From Lysinibacillus composti (GTDB lineage: Bacteria; Bacillota; Bacilli; Bacillales_A; Planococcaceae): a stretch of 64,000 bases of DNA. Location of the stretch: contig NZ_JAFBDY010000014.1 of assembly GCF_016908465.1 (NCBI RefSeq), positions 40,005 through 104,004 of the forward strand, read 5' to 3'. Numbering within the stretch: the stretch's first letter is position 1; each line of letters begins with the position of its first letter. The position numbers and the translations under genes are program-made. Below the pieces are notes generated by a model. The model searched no databases. It was given only the letters and a program-made list of their open reading frames with translations, and was not told where the DNA came from. Of this stretch, positions 17,472 to 26,409 are shown piece after piece.

Positions 17472-18312
17472 TTTCTTAGACCAAATCCCAAGCCTACCAG
17501 TAGCCGATTCAGTCGAAACAATCATGGATTGGTTAACAAGTCATCTTTCCTCGTTGTTTGATTTCGTCCAAACAGGTGGTCAATCTGCAATGGATGGAAT
17601 TACAGATTTATTAGTCATGATCCCCCCAATTCTTTTCATTCTTATCGTTGCCTTAATTTCCTTTTTAGCGACAAGAAAAAAATTTGGTTTAGCCATCTTT
17701 TCTGTTGTTGGATTGTTATTTATTTATAACCAAGGTTTATGGGAAGAGCTAATGAATACTATAACACTTGTAATTTTTGCAAGTATTATTGCCATTATAA
17801 TAGGTGTTCCAATTGGAATATTCATGTCTAAAAGTAAATGGGCAGAAGGTATTATTAAACCTATATTAGACTTTATGCAAACAATGCCTGGTTTTGTTTA
17901 TTTAATTCCAGCTGTTGCATTTTTCGGAATCGGGGTAGTACCTGGAGTGTTTGCGTCGGTAATCTTCGCATTGCCTCCAACCGTACGTTTTACTAATTTA
18001 GGAATTCGACAAGTTCCAAAAGAGTTGGTAGAAGCTTCAGATTCTTATGGTAGTACAGGATGGCAAAAGCTATATAAAGTAGAGCTACCGCTTGCGAAAT
18101 CAACCATTATGGCAGGTATTAACCAAACTGTACTTTTATCATTATCAATGGTTGTTATTGCTTCTATGATTGGGGCACCAGGGTTAGGAAGAGAAGTTTT
18201 ATCTGCTTTACAGCGTGCTCAAGTAGGTAATGGATTTGTTGCTGGCTTAAGTCTAGTAATCTTCGCTATTATCATTGACCGCTTAACGCAAAGTTTAAAT
18301 AAAAAGAAATGA
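17464..18312 (+). CDS. opuAB: Glycine betaine ABC transporter permease OpuAB
   Basis: This 282-residue membrane protein forms the OpuA channel. It has an amphipathic N-terminal part, about seven membrane segments and a BPD_transp_1 domain with the coupling motif [20 protein letters not shown]. The length equals that of B. subtilis OpuAB. Of two nearby ATGs (17458, 17464), the second is better spaced from GGAGGTG at 17451. The binding proteins are separate here, unlike lactococcal OpuABC, where one is fused to the permease. Confidence 0.92.
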   Translation: MNNFLDQIPSLPVADSVETIMDWLTSHLSSLFDFVQTGGQSAMDGITDLLVMIPPILFILIVALISFLATRKKFGLAIFSVVGLLFIYNQGLWEELMNTITLVIFASIIAIIIGVPIGIFMSKSKWAEGIIKPILDFMQTMPGFVYLIPAVAFFGIGVVPGVFASVIFALPPTVRFTNLGIRQVPKELVEASDSYGSTGWQKLYKVELPLAKSTIMAGINQTVLLSLSMVVIASMIGAPGLGREVLSALQRAQVGNGFVAGLSLVIFAIIIDRLTQSLNKKK

Positions 18313-18376
18313 TCGCTTCATAAAATGATTTTCTATTGTTCTTTAAAATACGAATCTTTTCAAAGGGGCTGCAAAA

Positions 18377-19285
18377 ATGAGTAGATTAAAGTTAACTGGT
18401 ATCGCATTAGGCTTATCTCTTTCTTTGCTTATTGCTGGATGCGGAAATGAAAATGATGGGAAAGATACAAGCGAAACTAGCGAGAATAGTTTAGGTGAAG
18501 CGTTGGATTATACGATTACAGGTATTGAGCCAGGAGCAGGACTAACTGGACTATCTAAAAATACTCTAGAAGAATATGAAAACTTAGATGGTTGGGAACT
18601 TTTAGAGAGCTCGACTGCAGGTATGTTAGGAGCTTTAGATGGAGCTATTAAAAACGAAGAACCAATTATTGTCACAGGTTGGACACCGCACTGGATGTTC
18701 TCTGCATATGATTTAAAGTACCTTGAGGATCCGAAAGGTACTTTAGGAGGAAAAGAAAATATTCAAACATTAGTAAGAAAAGGCCTGGAAGAAGATATGC
18801 CTAGTGCATTTGAAATCCTTGATCGCTTTTACTGGGAACCAAAAGATATGGAAGCTGTGATGTTTGATGCACAAGAAGTGTCTTTTGAGGAAGCGGCAGA
18901 AAAATGGGTAGAACAGAATGCTGATCGAGTTAATGAATGGACACAGGGGATAGAGAAGGTAAATGGTGATGAAATTGAGTTAGTTACCACTCCTTGGGAT
19001 TCAGAACGTGCTTCTGCAAATGTAGTGAAAGTTGTATTAGAAGAACAAGGATACAAAGTAACTTTAACACCTGTTGATCCAGCGATAATGTTCCAAGCAA
19101 TCGCTACTGGTGAAGGAGATGCAACTGTTGCTCCCTGGTTACCAACAACTCACGGTTCCTTCTATGAAAAATACAAGGAAGAGATTGTTGATTTAGGTGA
19201 GAACTTAAAAGGTACGCAAAACGGATTTGTTGTGCCTGCTTATATGGACATTGACTCAATTGAAGATTTAATGCCAAAAAAATAA
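18377..19285 (+). CDS. opuAC: Glycine betaine-binding lipoprotein OpuAC, permuted (B. subtilis-type) lobe order
   Basis: This 302-residue lipoprotein (lipobox I19-A20-G21-C22) is the OpuA substrate receptor. Residues 45-193 (TITGIEPGAG to EWTQGIE) correspond to the C-terminal half of the next gene's product, and residues 199-297 (ELVTTPWDSERAS to SIEDL) to its N-terminal half. This is the lobe order of B. subtilis OpuAC. Tryptophans W102, W207 and W254 match the positions of the betaine-binding Trp box. It lies 64 bp behind opuAB in the same operon. Confidence 0.9.
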   Translation: MSRLKLTGIALGLSLSLLIAGCGNENDGKDTSETSENSLGEALDYTITGIEPGAGLTGLSKNTLEEYENLDGWELLESSTAGMLGALDGAIKNEEPIIVTGWTPHWMFSAYDLKYLEDPKGTLGGKENIQTLVRKGLEEDMPSAFEILDRFYWEPKDMEAVMFDAQEVSFEEAAEKWVEQNADRVNEWTQGIEKVNGDEIELVTTPWDSERASANVVKVVLEEQGYKVTLTPVDPAIMFQAIATGEGDATVAPWLPTTHGSFYEKYKEEIVDLGENLKGTQNGFVVPAYMDIDSIEDLMPKK

Positions 19286-19359
19286 TGAATTATATATGTA
19301 ATTATAATTATATAGGTCGTTATGAAGGACAAATAAAGGTTTAAATAGGAGGAATTTTT

Positions 19360-20262
19360 GTGAATTTCAAAAGGTTTAAAATGTTGGGCTTTGCCCTAGG
19401 TATGGGCGCAATGCTAGCAGCTTGCGGATCGACTGAAGAAGGTAGTAACTCTTCTGAAACGGCAAATGGCTCAGGGAAAACAGAGGAAAAAGAAATTAAC
19501 TTAGCTTATGTAGAATGGGATACAGAAATAGCGTCTACACATGTGGTAGGAAAAGTGTTAGAAGATTTAGGATATGATGTAACTCTAACGCCGCTAGATA
19601 ATGCAATTATGTGGGAAGCTGTTTCAACAGGTGAAGCCGATGCAATGGTCGCAGGTTGGCTACCTCACACACACGCATCTCAATATGAGAAATATAAAGA
19701 TAAGTTAGTTCATTTGGGTGAAAACTTGAGCGGAGCAAAAATCGGTTTAGTTGTACCTTCATATATGAAAGATGTAAATTCAATCGAAGATTTAAAAGAC
19801 CAAGCAGATATGGAAATCACAGGTATTGAACCGGGCGCAGGTATTATGGCCGCAACAGAAAAAGCTTTAACAGAATATGAAAACTTAGCTGATTATGAAT
19901 TACTATCATCTTCTTCAGGTGCTATGACAACAGCATTAGGTCAGGCCATTCAAAATGAGGAAGAAATTATTGTAACTGGCTGGTCTCCACACTGGAAATT
20001 TGCTTCTTATGATTTGAAATATTTAGAAGATCCAAAAGGTGTTTATGGTGGGGAAGAGACAATTAATACATTTGTTCGCCAAGGCTTAGAGGAAGATATG
20101 CCAGAAGCTTATAAAGTAATAGATGCATTTAATTGGACTTCAGAGGACTTAGAGGCTATTATGCTTGAAATTAATCAAGGTACAGACCCAGATAATGCTG
20201 CTGAAAAATGGGTAGAAGATAATGCGGAGAAAGTTGCTGAATGGACAAAAGGAATTGAGTAA
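19360..20262 (+). CDS. Second glycine betaine-binding lipoprotein, lobe order swapped relative to the first
   Basis: This 300-residue lipoprotein (lipobox L19-A20-A21-C22) is a second receptor. Residues 46-145 (INLAYVEWDTEIAS to NSIEDL) come first and 152-300 (EITGIEPGAG to EWTKGIE) second, the reverse of the preceding protein. The aromatic ligand-box residues are W53, W100 and W208. The start is GTG with AGGAGG seven bases upstream. It closes the opuA operon before a strong terminator. The two receptors may differ in ligand or affinity, which sequence alone cannot show. Confidence 0.9.
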   Translation: MNFKRFKMLGFALGMGAMLAACGSTEEGSNSSETANGSGKTEEKEINLAYVEWDTEIASTHVVGKVLEDLGYDVTLTPLDNAIMWEAVSTGEADAMVAGWLPHTHASQYEKYKDKLVHLGENLSGAKIGLVVPSYMKDVNSIEDLKDQADMEITGIEPGAGIMAATEKALTEYENLADYELLSSSSGAMTTALGQAIQNEEEIIVTGWSPHWKFASYDLKYLEDPKGVYGGEETINTFVRQGLEEDMPEAYKVIDAFNWTSEDLEAIMLEINQGTDPDNAAEKWVEDNAEKVAEWTKGIE

Positions 20263-20301
20263 CCTTCGTAATTGACCAGGAGCACGAAAATAGAATATTG
20301 A

Positions 20302-20343
20302 AAAACTCGCCATTGTGGATTGACCACATGGCGAGTTTTTTAT
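20302..20343. terminator. Terminator of the opuA operon
   Basis: AAAACTCGCCAT and ATGGCGAGTTTT form a perfect 12-bp stem with a further TGTGG/CCACA pairing inside, followed by T. The reverse-strand gene at 20340 ends inside its right edge, so it may serve both directions. Confidence 0.9.
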
Positions 20344-20786
20344 TTGGTTACATCATATCCAATAACTGTCCAAATTCCAGTCGGTTCTTGGCGTACCACT
20401 CTTTTTAAATAAACTCTTTTAATATTTGTATCTTCATCGTTTACCTCTACTATAGCGAGTTCAACATCACTGTGTATTAATTTTAAATTTTCTTCTTCAA
20501 TTGGATAATCGCCAACAATACCATCCGGGAAAAGATGGACACTTACAAAAACTTGAGTTGTGAATAAAGGGTCTAATCTCCAAGGAGAATGTCCTTCATC
20601 AACACTTTTTTGTGCATTTTGTTCGATTTCTATATGATAAGGAACCTTTATTTCTGGTTGAATTTCATATTCTTTCGCGTGAACAGGGGCGATGACATTA
20701 TTGTAAATATCGACACTTTCTAATTCAATGATTAGCTGGTTCGAATCGATGAAAGCTGGAATTGAATGTTCATCAATGATGTCCAC
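20340..20786 (-). CDS. Conserved-looking protein of unknown function
   Basis: I do not recognise this protein of about 148 residues. It is acidic, has no membrane segment or signal peptide, and is predicted to be largely beta-stranded (IIELESVDIYNNVIAPV, VFVSVHLFPDGIVGDYPI). The frame opens with an ATG at 20807, but GGAGG lies inside that extension exactly eight bases before a GTG at 20786, so the GTG is taken as the start. It is convergent with the opuA operon and 67 bp from the end of the GH3 gene upstream of it, possibly on the same transcript. Confidence 0.6.
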   Translation of the reverse strand: MDIIDEHSIPAFIDSNQLIIELESVDIYNNVIAPVHAKEYEIQPEIKVPYHIEIEQNAQKSVDEGHSPWRLDPLFTTQVFVSVHLFPDGIVGDYPIEEENLKLIHSDVELAIVEVNDEDTNIKRVYLKRVVRQEPTGIWTVIGYDVTK

Positions 20787-20852
20787 AGTAAAAACCTCCG
20801 TGATCATTAGGAATTTAAAACATTATCTTTATTATTTACATAGTCCCAAAAT

Positions 20853-22541
20853 TTATGAATTATATTTTTCCTCTAATTGATTAATTAACTCATTAATTTC
20901 GTCAACATTAGCTTCATTAATTTGAGAGTTAGTTAATTTGTATTTTTCTTTTAATAAAAGTATACGACGAACACTATCATTTATTCTTTGTTCGGAAAGT
21001 TCTCCATTATTAATAGCATTCTTTATAGCCTGAACGGAAGAGGTAATATTCTCATAATTGTGGGCAATTAAAATTATGTCGCTTCCTGCCTTGATAGATT
21101 CTACACTAGCTCGTGAAATACTATAATTGTCTGTAATTGCTTCCATCGTTAGGTCGTCTGTTATTACAACACCATCAAATGATAATTCATCTCTTAATAA
21201 ACCATCAATGATAGTTTTAGACATCGATGCAGGAGATGAAGGATCAATCTTTGGTAATAAAATATGTGCAATCATTATAACATCTGCCCCTTCTGCGATT
21301 GCCTTTTTAAAAGGGATTAGTTCTAATTGTTGGAGCTCCTCTTTCGATTTATTCACTAATGGAAGTTCGTAGTGTGAATCTACCGAAGTGTCACCGTGAC
21401 CTGGAAAATGTTTAATGACAGAAATCACATTTTTAGATTGAATCCCTTTCATTGTTTCTACGCCTAGCTTTGCAACAAGATCTTTGTTATTTCCGTAAGA
21501 ACGATTACCAATGACGGGATTATTCGGATTACTATTTACATCTAATACAGGCGCAAAATCAAGGTTAAATCCAAAAGTTGATAACTCTTTCCCAAGTATT
21601 GTTCCTAGTTCATAGGCAAATGATACGTTATTAACTTGACCTACAACTTGATTAGAAGGAAGAGGTGTAAACGCTGATTGTAATCTAGATATTTGACCGC
21701 CTTCTTCATCAATCCCAAAAAACAATGGGAAGTTATTATTCGAATTAACCTTTTTTAAATTGTTTAATAATTTTAGAATTTGTGAAGGAGAGTTTAAGTT
21801 TCTATTGAAAAATATTATACCTCCGATTTTGTCATGCAAAATAAGGTTTTCTGTTTGCTGATCCACAACTGTTCCAGATATCCCTGCAAAAATCATTTGA
21901 CCTATTTTCTCATCTAGTGTCATTTCAGAAATCGTTTGGGTTAATTGTTCATGAGCTTGTGTGACTACCGAAATATGATGAACAGTTGGATTAGGGTCTT
22001 GTTCATTAGGTTTTGAGAAAATCCATTTTAGTTTATAAGATGAATTTACATGATAAGTAAGAATGATCTGATCGGTAGTCTGATCTTTGTAATACGTTAT
22101 TTGATCAGGTTCTCCAGCGAATTCCTTTAATTCTTCCAAATGAATTTCGTTTAAAATGGAATTATTTAAACGAATATCAAAAACATTCGAAAGCTCATAA
22201 CCGATGGATAGATCAGACTGCTGAAAGTTTGCATAATTTCCACTAACTGTATGAGTAAGTGATTGTGGATCACCTAATTCATTGATTACTTCTTTAAATG
22301 ATGTTTCTCCTGCGATGAATGGAAAGTCGGGAATTCTACCCTTTTCAGCATTAGAGATTATTGTTTCAATAAGCTGATTTGGAGAGGTAGTGTTGGTTTC
22401 GGTTAACTGATTATTTTCTTCATTGTCTTTATTACTTTGTTTATTTTGTTTATTTAAAACATCAGTATCTTTTATAAGTAAAGTCAAAGTAAGCACTGCT
22501 GCAATGATAGCTAAAAAAATGAATATACCTTTTTTATACAT
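20853..22541 (-). CDS. Membrane-anchored DUF4309-GH3 fusion, NagZ-like beta-N-acetylglucosaminidase
   Basis: This 562-residue protein has an N-terminal anchor helix (residues 5-23), a low-complexity linker (26-55), a DUF4309/YjgB-like domain (about 60-192) and a GH3 catalytic domain (from about 208). The GH3 part carries the NagZ signature KHFPGHGDTSVDSHYELP, which supplies the Asp-His acid/base dyad, and the nucleophile Asp in VVITDDLTMEAI. NagZ enzymes remove GlcNAc from cell-wall muropeptides. The ATG at 22541 was preferred over one six codons upstream because GGAGGG lies five bases before it. Outward-facing location is inferred from the anchor. Confidence 0.85.
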   Translation of the reverse strand: MYKKGIFIFLAIIAAVLTLTLLIKDTDVLNKQNKQSNKDNEENNQLTETNTTSPNQLIETIISNAEKGRIPDFPFIAGETSFKEVINELGDPQSLTHTVSGNYANFQQSDLSIGYELSNVFDIRLNNSILNEIHLEELKEFAGEPDQITYYKDQTTDQIILTYHVNSSYKLKWIFSKPNEQDPNPTVHHISVVTQAHEQLTQTISEMTLDEKIGQMIFAGISGTVVDQQTENLILHDKIGGIIFFNRNLNSPSQILKLLNNLKKVNSNNNFPLFFGIDEEGGQISRLQSAFTPLPSNQVVGQVNNVSFAYELGTILGKELSTFGFNLDFAPVLDVNSNPNNPVIGNRSYGNNKDLVAKLGVETMKGIQSKNVISVIKHFPGHGDTSVDSHYELPLVNKSKEELQQLELIPFKKAIAEGADVIMIAHILLPKIDPSSPASMSKTIIDGLLRDELSFDGVVITDDLTMEAITDNYSISRASVESIKAGSDIILIAHNYENITSSVQAIKNAINNGELSEQRINDSVRRILLLKEKYKLTNSQINEANVDEINELINQLEEKYNS

Positions 22542-22639
22542 ATCTTCCCTCCATAACATTAAGATTGTTGAAATAACAAGTGGTATGAAATTTGTCGTTT
22601 AAGAAAATAAAAGGTTTCATTAACTATTGTTCCTGTTCC

Positions 22640-22761
22640 TTGAAAATTAATTTTCAAAAGAAGTGGGGAAATAAATATTTTCGTCTTAATTTCCCAGGAA
22701 ATCAACTATTTCCTGTAAATTATAAAAATTTCGACAATTATAAAATTTGTTTCCTAGAAAT
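22640..22761. promoter_or_regulatory. Cluster of palindromes upstream of the GH3 gene
   Basis: The 18-bp palindrome TTGAAAATTAATTTTCAA (22640-22657) is followed by three related dyads: ATTTCCCAGGAAAT (22689-22702), ATTTCCTGTAAAT (22708-22720) and TTTCCTAGAAAT (22750-22761). They lie 100-220 bp before the reverse-strand GH3 start, where its promoter should be. The binding protein is unknown. Confidence 0.4.
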
Positions 22762-22803
22762 ATGTCAATTCAATAATATCTAGACTAATAATTTAATTAA
22801 TTA

Positions 22804-22842
22804 GAAAAAGGCTTATCAAAGAGTTTTTCTCCCTGAAAGCCT
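22804..22842 (-). terminator. Terminator of the AraC-family gene
   Basis: Read leftward, AGGCTTTCA pairs with TGATAAGCCT (one bulge) around a purine-rich loop and is followed by TTTTTC. Confidence 0.7.
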
Positions 22843-22849
22843 ATCATTT

Positions 22850-23716
22850 CTATTTAATCGGAATCCAAATCTCTGAATAATAGTCTGGATTAGAAGGGTT
22901 TCCGTTTGTATAGACTTCTAGCTCTGCAGTTCCAGTGTATTCATAAGGGTTAGAAGGGAACCATTCGGAGAAAATTTTCTTCCAAGTGTCTTGCATTGCA
23001 TGTGGCATTGGACCATGGACTTCGAAAATTGCCCATTTAGAAGCGGGAATTTTAGTAGAGAGGAGATTTTTTGGTACCTCTCCATGATGTGCAGTTGCAA
23101 TCCAATAGTCCATTAATCCTTTGCTCTTTTGATCTGCATTTACAATACACACACCTAACACACCATTTATTTCCCCATTATTCAATGCGAATAGTTGATC
23201 GTTTGTGCCATCTATATGGGCGTCTTCCCAGAACTGTGGAATTCCCATTGTATTCTCCCCAATTTGACAATTGTACGTTCTTTTTATTCCGACCACCTGA
23301 AATGCATCTTTTTCAACGATTCTGTAATTCATGGGTATTGCTCCCTTCAAATTAATTTGAATTATGAGGCGATTATATGACTGGAGGGTACCAATTTGTT
23401 TTCGAGCTTCCGTAGGTGATACCCCATGTTGTTTTCGAAATGCTTTTGTAAATGCTTCTGGTGTTTCATATCCATATTTTAGCGCTAGGTCAATAATCTT
23501 TTCATCTGTACTGATTAAATCCTGTGCTGCTAAAGTTAAACGTCTTCTTCGAATATAATCACTGACTGTATGGTCTGTTAAAATGGAAAACGTTCTCTGG
23601 AAATGAAAGACAGATGAATTTGCAACTTTTGCAATGTCGTAAGTCGTAAGGTCGGCATTTATCAAATTTGCTTCAATATAATCAATTGCTTTTTGTATTG
23701 ATTCTACCCATCCCAT
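22850..23716 (-). CDS. AraC-family regulator with GyrI-like effector-binding domain
   Basis: This 288-residue regulator has an N-terminal AraC double helix-turn-helix (about 8-105, with DLALKYGYETPEAFTKAFRKQHGVSP) and a C-terminal GyrI-like domain (about 125-288) that binds small, often drug-like, molecules. The layout is that of Rob and related multidrug-response activators. No operator or target gene can be named; neighbours do not suggest an efflux regulon. The gene stands alone, with its own terminator. Confidence 0.87.
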   Translation of the reverse strand: MGWVESIQKAIDYIEANLINADLTTYDIAKVANSSVFHFQRTFSILTDHTVSDYIRRRRLTLAAQDLISTDEKIIDLALKYGYETPEAFTKAFRKQHGVSPTEARKQIGTLQSYNRLIIQINLKGAIPMNYRIVEKDAFQVVGIKRTYNCQIGENTMGIPQFWEDAHIDGTNDQLFALNNGEINGVLGVCIVNADQKSKGLMDYWIATAHHGEVPKNLLSTKIPASKWAIFEVHGPMPHAMQDTWKKIFSEWFPSNPYEYTGTAELEVYTNGNPSNPDYYSEIWIPIK

Positions 23717-23836
23717 TCAAAATCTCCTCCTGTTTTAAATAGTAACTAAGAAAGCGCTCCGACATCCTGTTTCATTGTGCTTTGTTTGGACTGCTTTTTT
23801 AATCTTATTGTAAGTTCAATTCCATTTGGGTAATAG

Positions 23837-23876
23837 AGACGATTATTTTAGAGAAGGACCGCACGCAGAATCGTCT
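23837..23876. repeat. 8-bp inverted repeat upstream of the NERD-like gene
   Basis: AGACGATT and AATCGTCT are perfect inverted copies 24 bp apart in the divergent gap between the AraC-family gene and the NERD-like gene. It could be a spaced operator; nothing else supports a role. Confidence 0.3.
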
Positions 23877-23956
23877 TAGAAGTTTCATGGTCAGCATCTT
23901 TTAACTCTGATAAAATAATTATATTAATCATTGACTATAGAGAGGGGAGCTAAAAT

Positions 23957-24619
23957 ATGATTTGGTTTCTTTTCGTAATTATATTAATGGGAATTCTACT
24001 TTTAACTTCTTTATATAAATTTGAAAATCAGCAATTTTGCAAATTAACGGGGTACTCATATTTACAAGTGTTGATCAATAAAAAGGTACGTTCAACCTAT
24101 AACTTAGTTCGTAAATTAGAAAAAGTAAAAGATGAACATAAGATATTATGGCATTTAAAACTACCTAATTCTAATAAAATTATTGACCTTGTATTCGTGC
24201 ATCCTTCGGGAGTTTATATGCTTAATTTTCAAAAGAAAACAGGATGGATTTTCGGTAGGGAGCAAGATGATGAATGGGTTCAAGTACATCATAAAGATCA
24301 AGTGGGTAAGTTTTCAAACCCGATTGTAGATAATAATGATGCATTGTCTTTCGTGAATCGTGTAGTCCCAAATCTTGATTCAAAAGTAGTTTTTTCACTA
24401 ATAATTTTTTCAGACAAATGTACTTTTCATAAAATTGAAATCAATTCTGATAATGTTGATGTTATTAAAACCAATCATTTAACAAAATACTGGAATGATA
24501 AAAATCAACATATTTTGTCTAATAATGATATAGGGAAAGTATATAACGCTTTAACGGAATTTGTGGAGATTACCGAGGTTCCAAAAAAGTCTGAAGTAAA
24601 ACACCTTCCTGTAAACTAA
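23957..24619 (+). CDS. Membrane-anchored NERD-like domain protein
   Basis: This 220-residue protein has one N-terminal membrane helix (3-18) followed by a NERD (nuclease-related) domain, about 45-155, recognised from IDLVFVHPSGVYMLNFQKK and GWIFGREQDDEWVQ and the later NPIVDNNDA. In NERD and related nuclease folds the metal site is D...E-x-K; here D77 is kept but the following pair is N90 and Q92, so the site looks incomplete. The start follows GAGGGGAGC. It stands alone; its function is unknown. Confidence 0.65.
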   Translation: MIWFLFVIILMGILLLTSLYKFENQQFCKLTGYSYLQVLINKKVRSTYNLVRKLEKVKDEHKILWHLKLPNSNKIIDLVFVHPSGVYMLNFQKKTGWIFGREQDDEWVQVHHKDQVGKFSNPIVDNNDALSFVNRVVPNLDSKVVFSLIIFSDKCTFHKIEINSDNVDVIKTNHLTKYWNDKNQHILSNNDIGKVYNALTEFVEITEVPKKSEVKHLPVN

Positions 24620-24751
24620 ATATTTAAATATATAGCTCTTACATGTTAACCTTGTCATTTTTAAAATACTAGGCCCCCGTGTAGAAGACAAATTTTATAC
24701 ATAAAGTATTTAGTGTTATGCTAATAACAGTAATAAAAAAGGAGCATTACA

Positions 24752-25603
24752 ATGGGGAAAGTTTCAAAAAGAGTTGCTAGTATTAACTATATGAAAGAAA
24801 ATCAAGTGATGTTTGCTTGTCCAATCTGTAGTACTGAAATGAGCATTAGTGATGATGGACATGTATCATGTCAACAGAGTCATTCATTTGATATAGCAAA
24901 GCAAGGTTATGTGAACTTTATGACAAAGCCACTAAACACAATGTATAGTAAGAGTTTATTCGAATCGAGAAAAGAGATTATGTGTAGTGGTTTATATGAT
25001 GAAATCCAACAAGCAATAGCTAAGATAATAGGAGATCATTGCTACACGATTCTAGATACTGGTTGTGGTGAAGGTTCCCATTTAGACAGAATTTGCAACC
25101 AATTAAAACAGGAAGTAGTAGCTGTTGGTATAGATATTTCAAAAGAAGGTATTGTAGCGGCAGCAAAGAATTATGAACAAAAAATCTGGTGCGTCGGGGA
25201 TTTAGCAAATAGTCCGTTTCAGGAGAAAAGCTTCGATGTTATCTTAAATATTTTATCCCCAGCCAATTATGATGAGTTTAACCGAATTTTAAAACCCGGT
25301 GGAAGAGTTATTAAAGTAGTACCTCAATCTAACTACTTAAATGAGGTAAGAAAACTTGCTTTTGCAGACTCTGAGAAAGAACAATATTCAAATGAGCAAA
25401 CTGTAAAACGTTTTAAGGAACAATATACGAATGTTACACAAGAGAGAGTGACTTATAGTATTCCACTCGAAGAAAATCTTGTTCCTAAATTATTGGAAAT
25501 GACTCCATTAGGCTGGCATATTGAATCAATACAAGACATTCGATTAGACGAAATTACAATTGATCTGGATATTTTAGTTGGCACAGCAAGTCTTAATCTA
25601 TAA
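24752..25603 (+). CDS. rlmA: 23S rRNA guanine-N1 methyltransferase, RlmA family
   Basis: This 283-residue SAM-dependent enzyme belongs to the RlmA family, which methylates G745 or G748 of 23S rRNA in the exit-tunnel region; the Gram-positive type (TlrB-like) modifies G748. The N-terminal zinc site is C23, C26, C40 and H44, and the SAM motif LDTGCGEGSHL is near 97. The segment NILSPANYDEFNRILKPGG is typical. The start has AAAGGAG upstream. It stands between unrelated genes. Which of the two guanines is the target cannot be settled here. Confidence 0.85.
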   Translation: MGKVSKRVASINYMKENQVMFACPICSTEMSISDDGHVSCQQSHSFDIAKQGYVNFMTKPLNTMYSKSLFESRKEIMCSGLYDEIQQAIAKIIGDHCYTILDTGCGEGSHLDRICNQLKQEVVAVGIDISKEGIVAAAKNYEQKIWCVGDLANSPFQEKSFDVILNILSPANYDEFNRILKPGGRVIKVVPQSNYLNEVRKLAFADSEKEQYSNEQTVKRFKEQYTNVTQERVTYSIPLEENLVPKLLEMTPLGWHIESIQDIRLDEITIDLDILVGTASLNL

Positions 25604-25678
25604 CTAATTGAAACGTCCAACGACTTTCGATTACAATGCTATTAGAATATAAATATAAGTTAAGGTAGGAATCTAACA

Positions 25679-26281
25679 GTGGCTTTATATAATTTTGGTG
25701 CAAGACTCGTAAACGTATTCTTAAAGGTAAATGGATCAAAAGCAAAAGTGTATGGTAAAGAAAATTTGCCAGATGGCGGTGGCTTTGTTATTGCGTGTAC
25801 GCATAACGGTTATGTCGATATACTAAATTTAGGTGTTTCTATGTTACCTCGTCAAATTCATTTTATGGCGAAAAAACAATTGTTCGATTCAAAAGGATTT
25901 GGCTGGTTATTTCCGCAACTAAATGCCTTTCCTGTAGACCGTGAAAATCCAGGACCAAGTGTAATTAAAATCCCACGACAACTTATAAAAGAGGGGAAAA
26001 TTGTTGGCATCTTCCCAAGTGGTACAAGATCCACAGAAAATACAGAGTTAAAACAAGGTGCGATTACTATTGCGCAACTGTCGAAGGCTCAAATTGTTCC
26101 CGCAGCATATGTAGGACCAAAAGATGTTGGAGGAGTAGTTAAACGACAAAAGGGCTACTTAATTTACGGAAAACCATTTGCCGTTGGGAGTGGGAAAGAA
26201 GCTCGTGATGAAGCAACACAATTTTTAGAATCAGAGTTTATTCGTCTGACCGATGAGCTAAAGAAAATCTCAGGAAAATAA
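25679..26281 (+). CDS. plsC: 1-acyl-sn-glycerol-3-phosphate acyltransferase PlsC
   Basis: This 200-residue membrane-associated enzyme adds the second acyl chain to lysophosphatidic acid to make phosphatidic acid. The catalytic HX4D motif is HNGYVD (about 41-46), and the substrate-binding block is GIFPSGTRS, with Ser where many homologues have Glu. The length suits the Bacillus enzyme. The start is GTG at 25679 with an AGGTAGGA ribosome site; no better ATG exists. Confidence 0.88.
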   Translation: MALYNFGARLVNVFLKVNGSKAKVYGKENLPDGGGFVIACTHNGYVDILNLGVSMLPRQIHFMAKKQLFDSKGFGWLFPQLNAFPVDRENPGPSVIKIPRQLIKEGKIVGIFPSGTRSTENTELKQGAITIAQLSKAQIVPAAYVGPKDVGGVVKRQKGYLIYGKPFAVGSGKEARDEATQFLESEFIRLTDELKKISGK

Positions 26282-26293
26282 TCTAATCTCTCT

Positions 26294-26323
26294 AAGCACT
26301 TTCCATTGGGAGAGTGCTTTTTA
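26294..26323 (+). terminator. Terminator of plsC
   Basis: AAGCACT and AGTGCTT form a 7-bp stem around a 12-nt loop, followed by T. Confidence 0.6.
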
Positions 26324-26409
26324 AAAGGAGAAAACGATGCAAAAATGACGTTACATATGATCCACTCGGCATTTCGCAACAGTTTATGAAAAAGTTTGGA
26401 GGGAAAAGT

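Noticed and set aside
22592..22783. 63-residue forward frame in the gap before the GH3 gene
   Set aside because: No ribosome site, no recognisable domain, and it overlaps the palindrome cluster.
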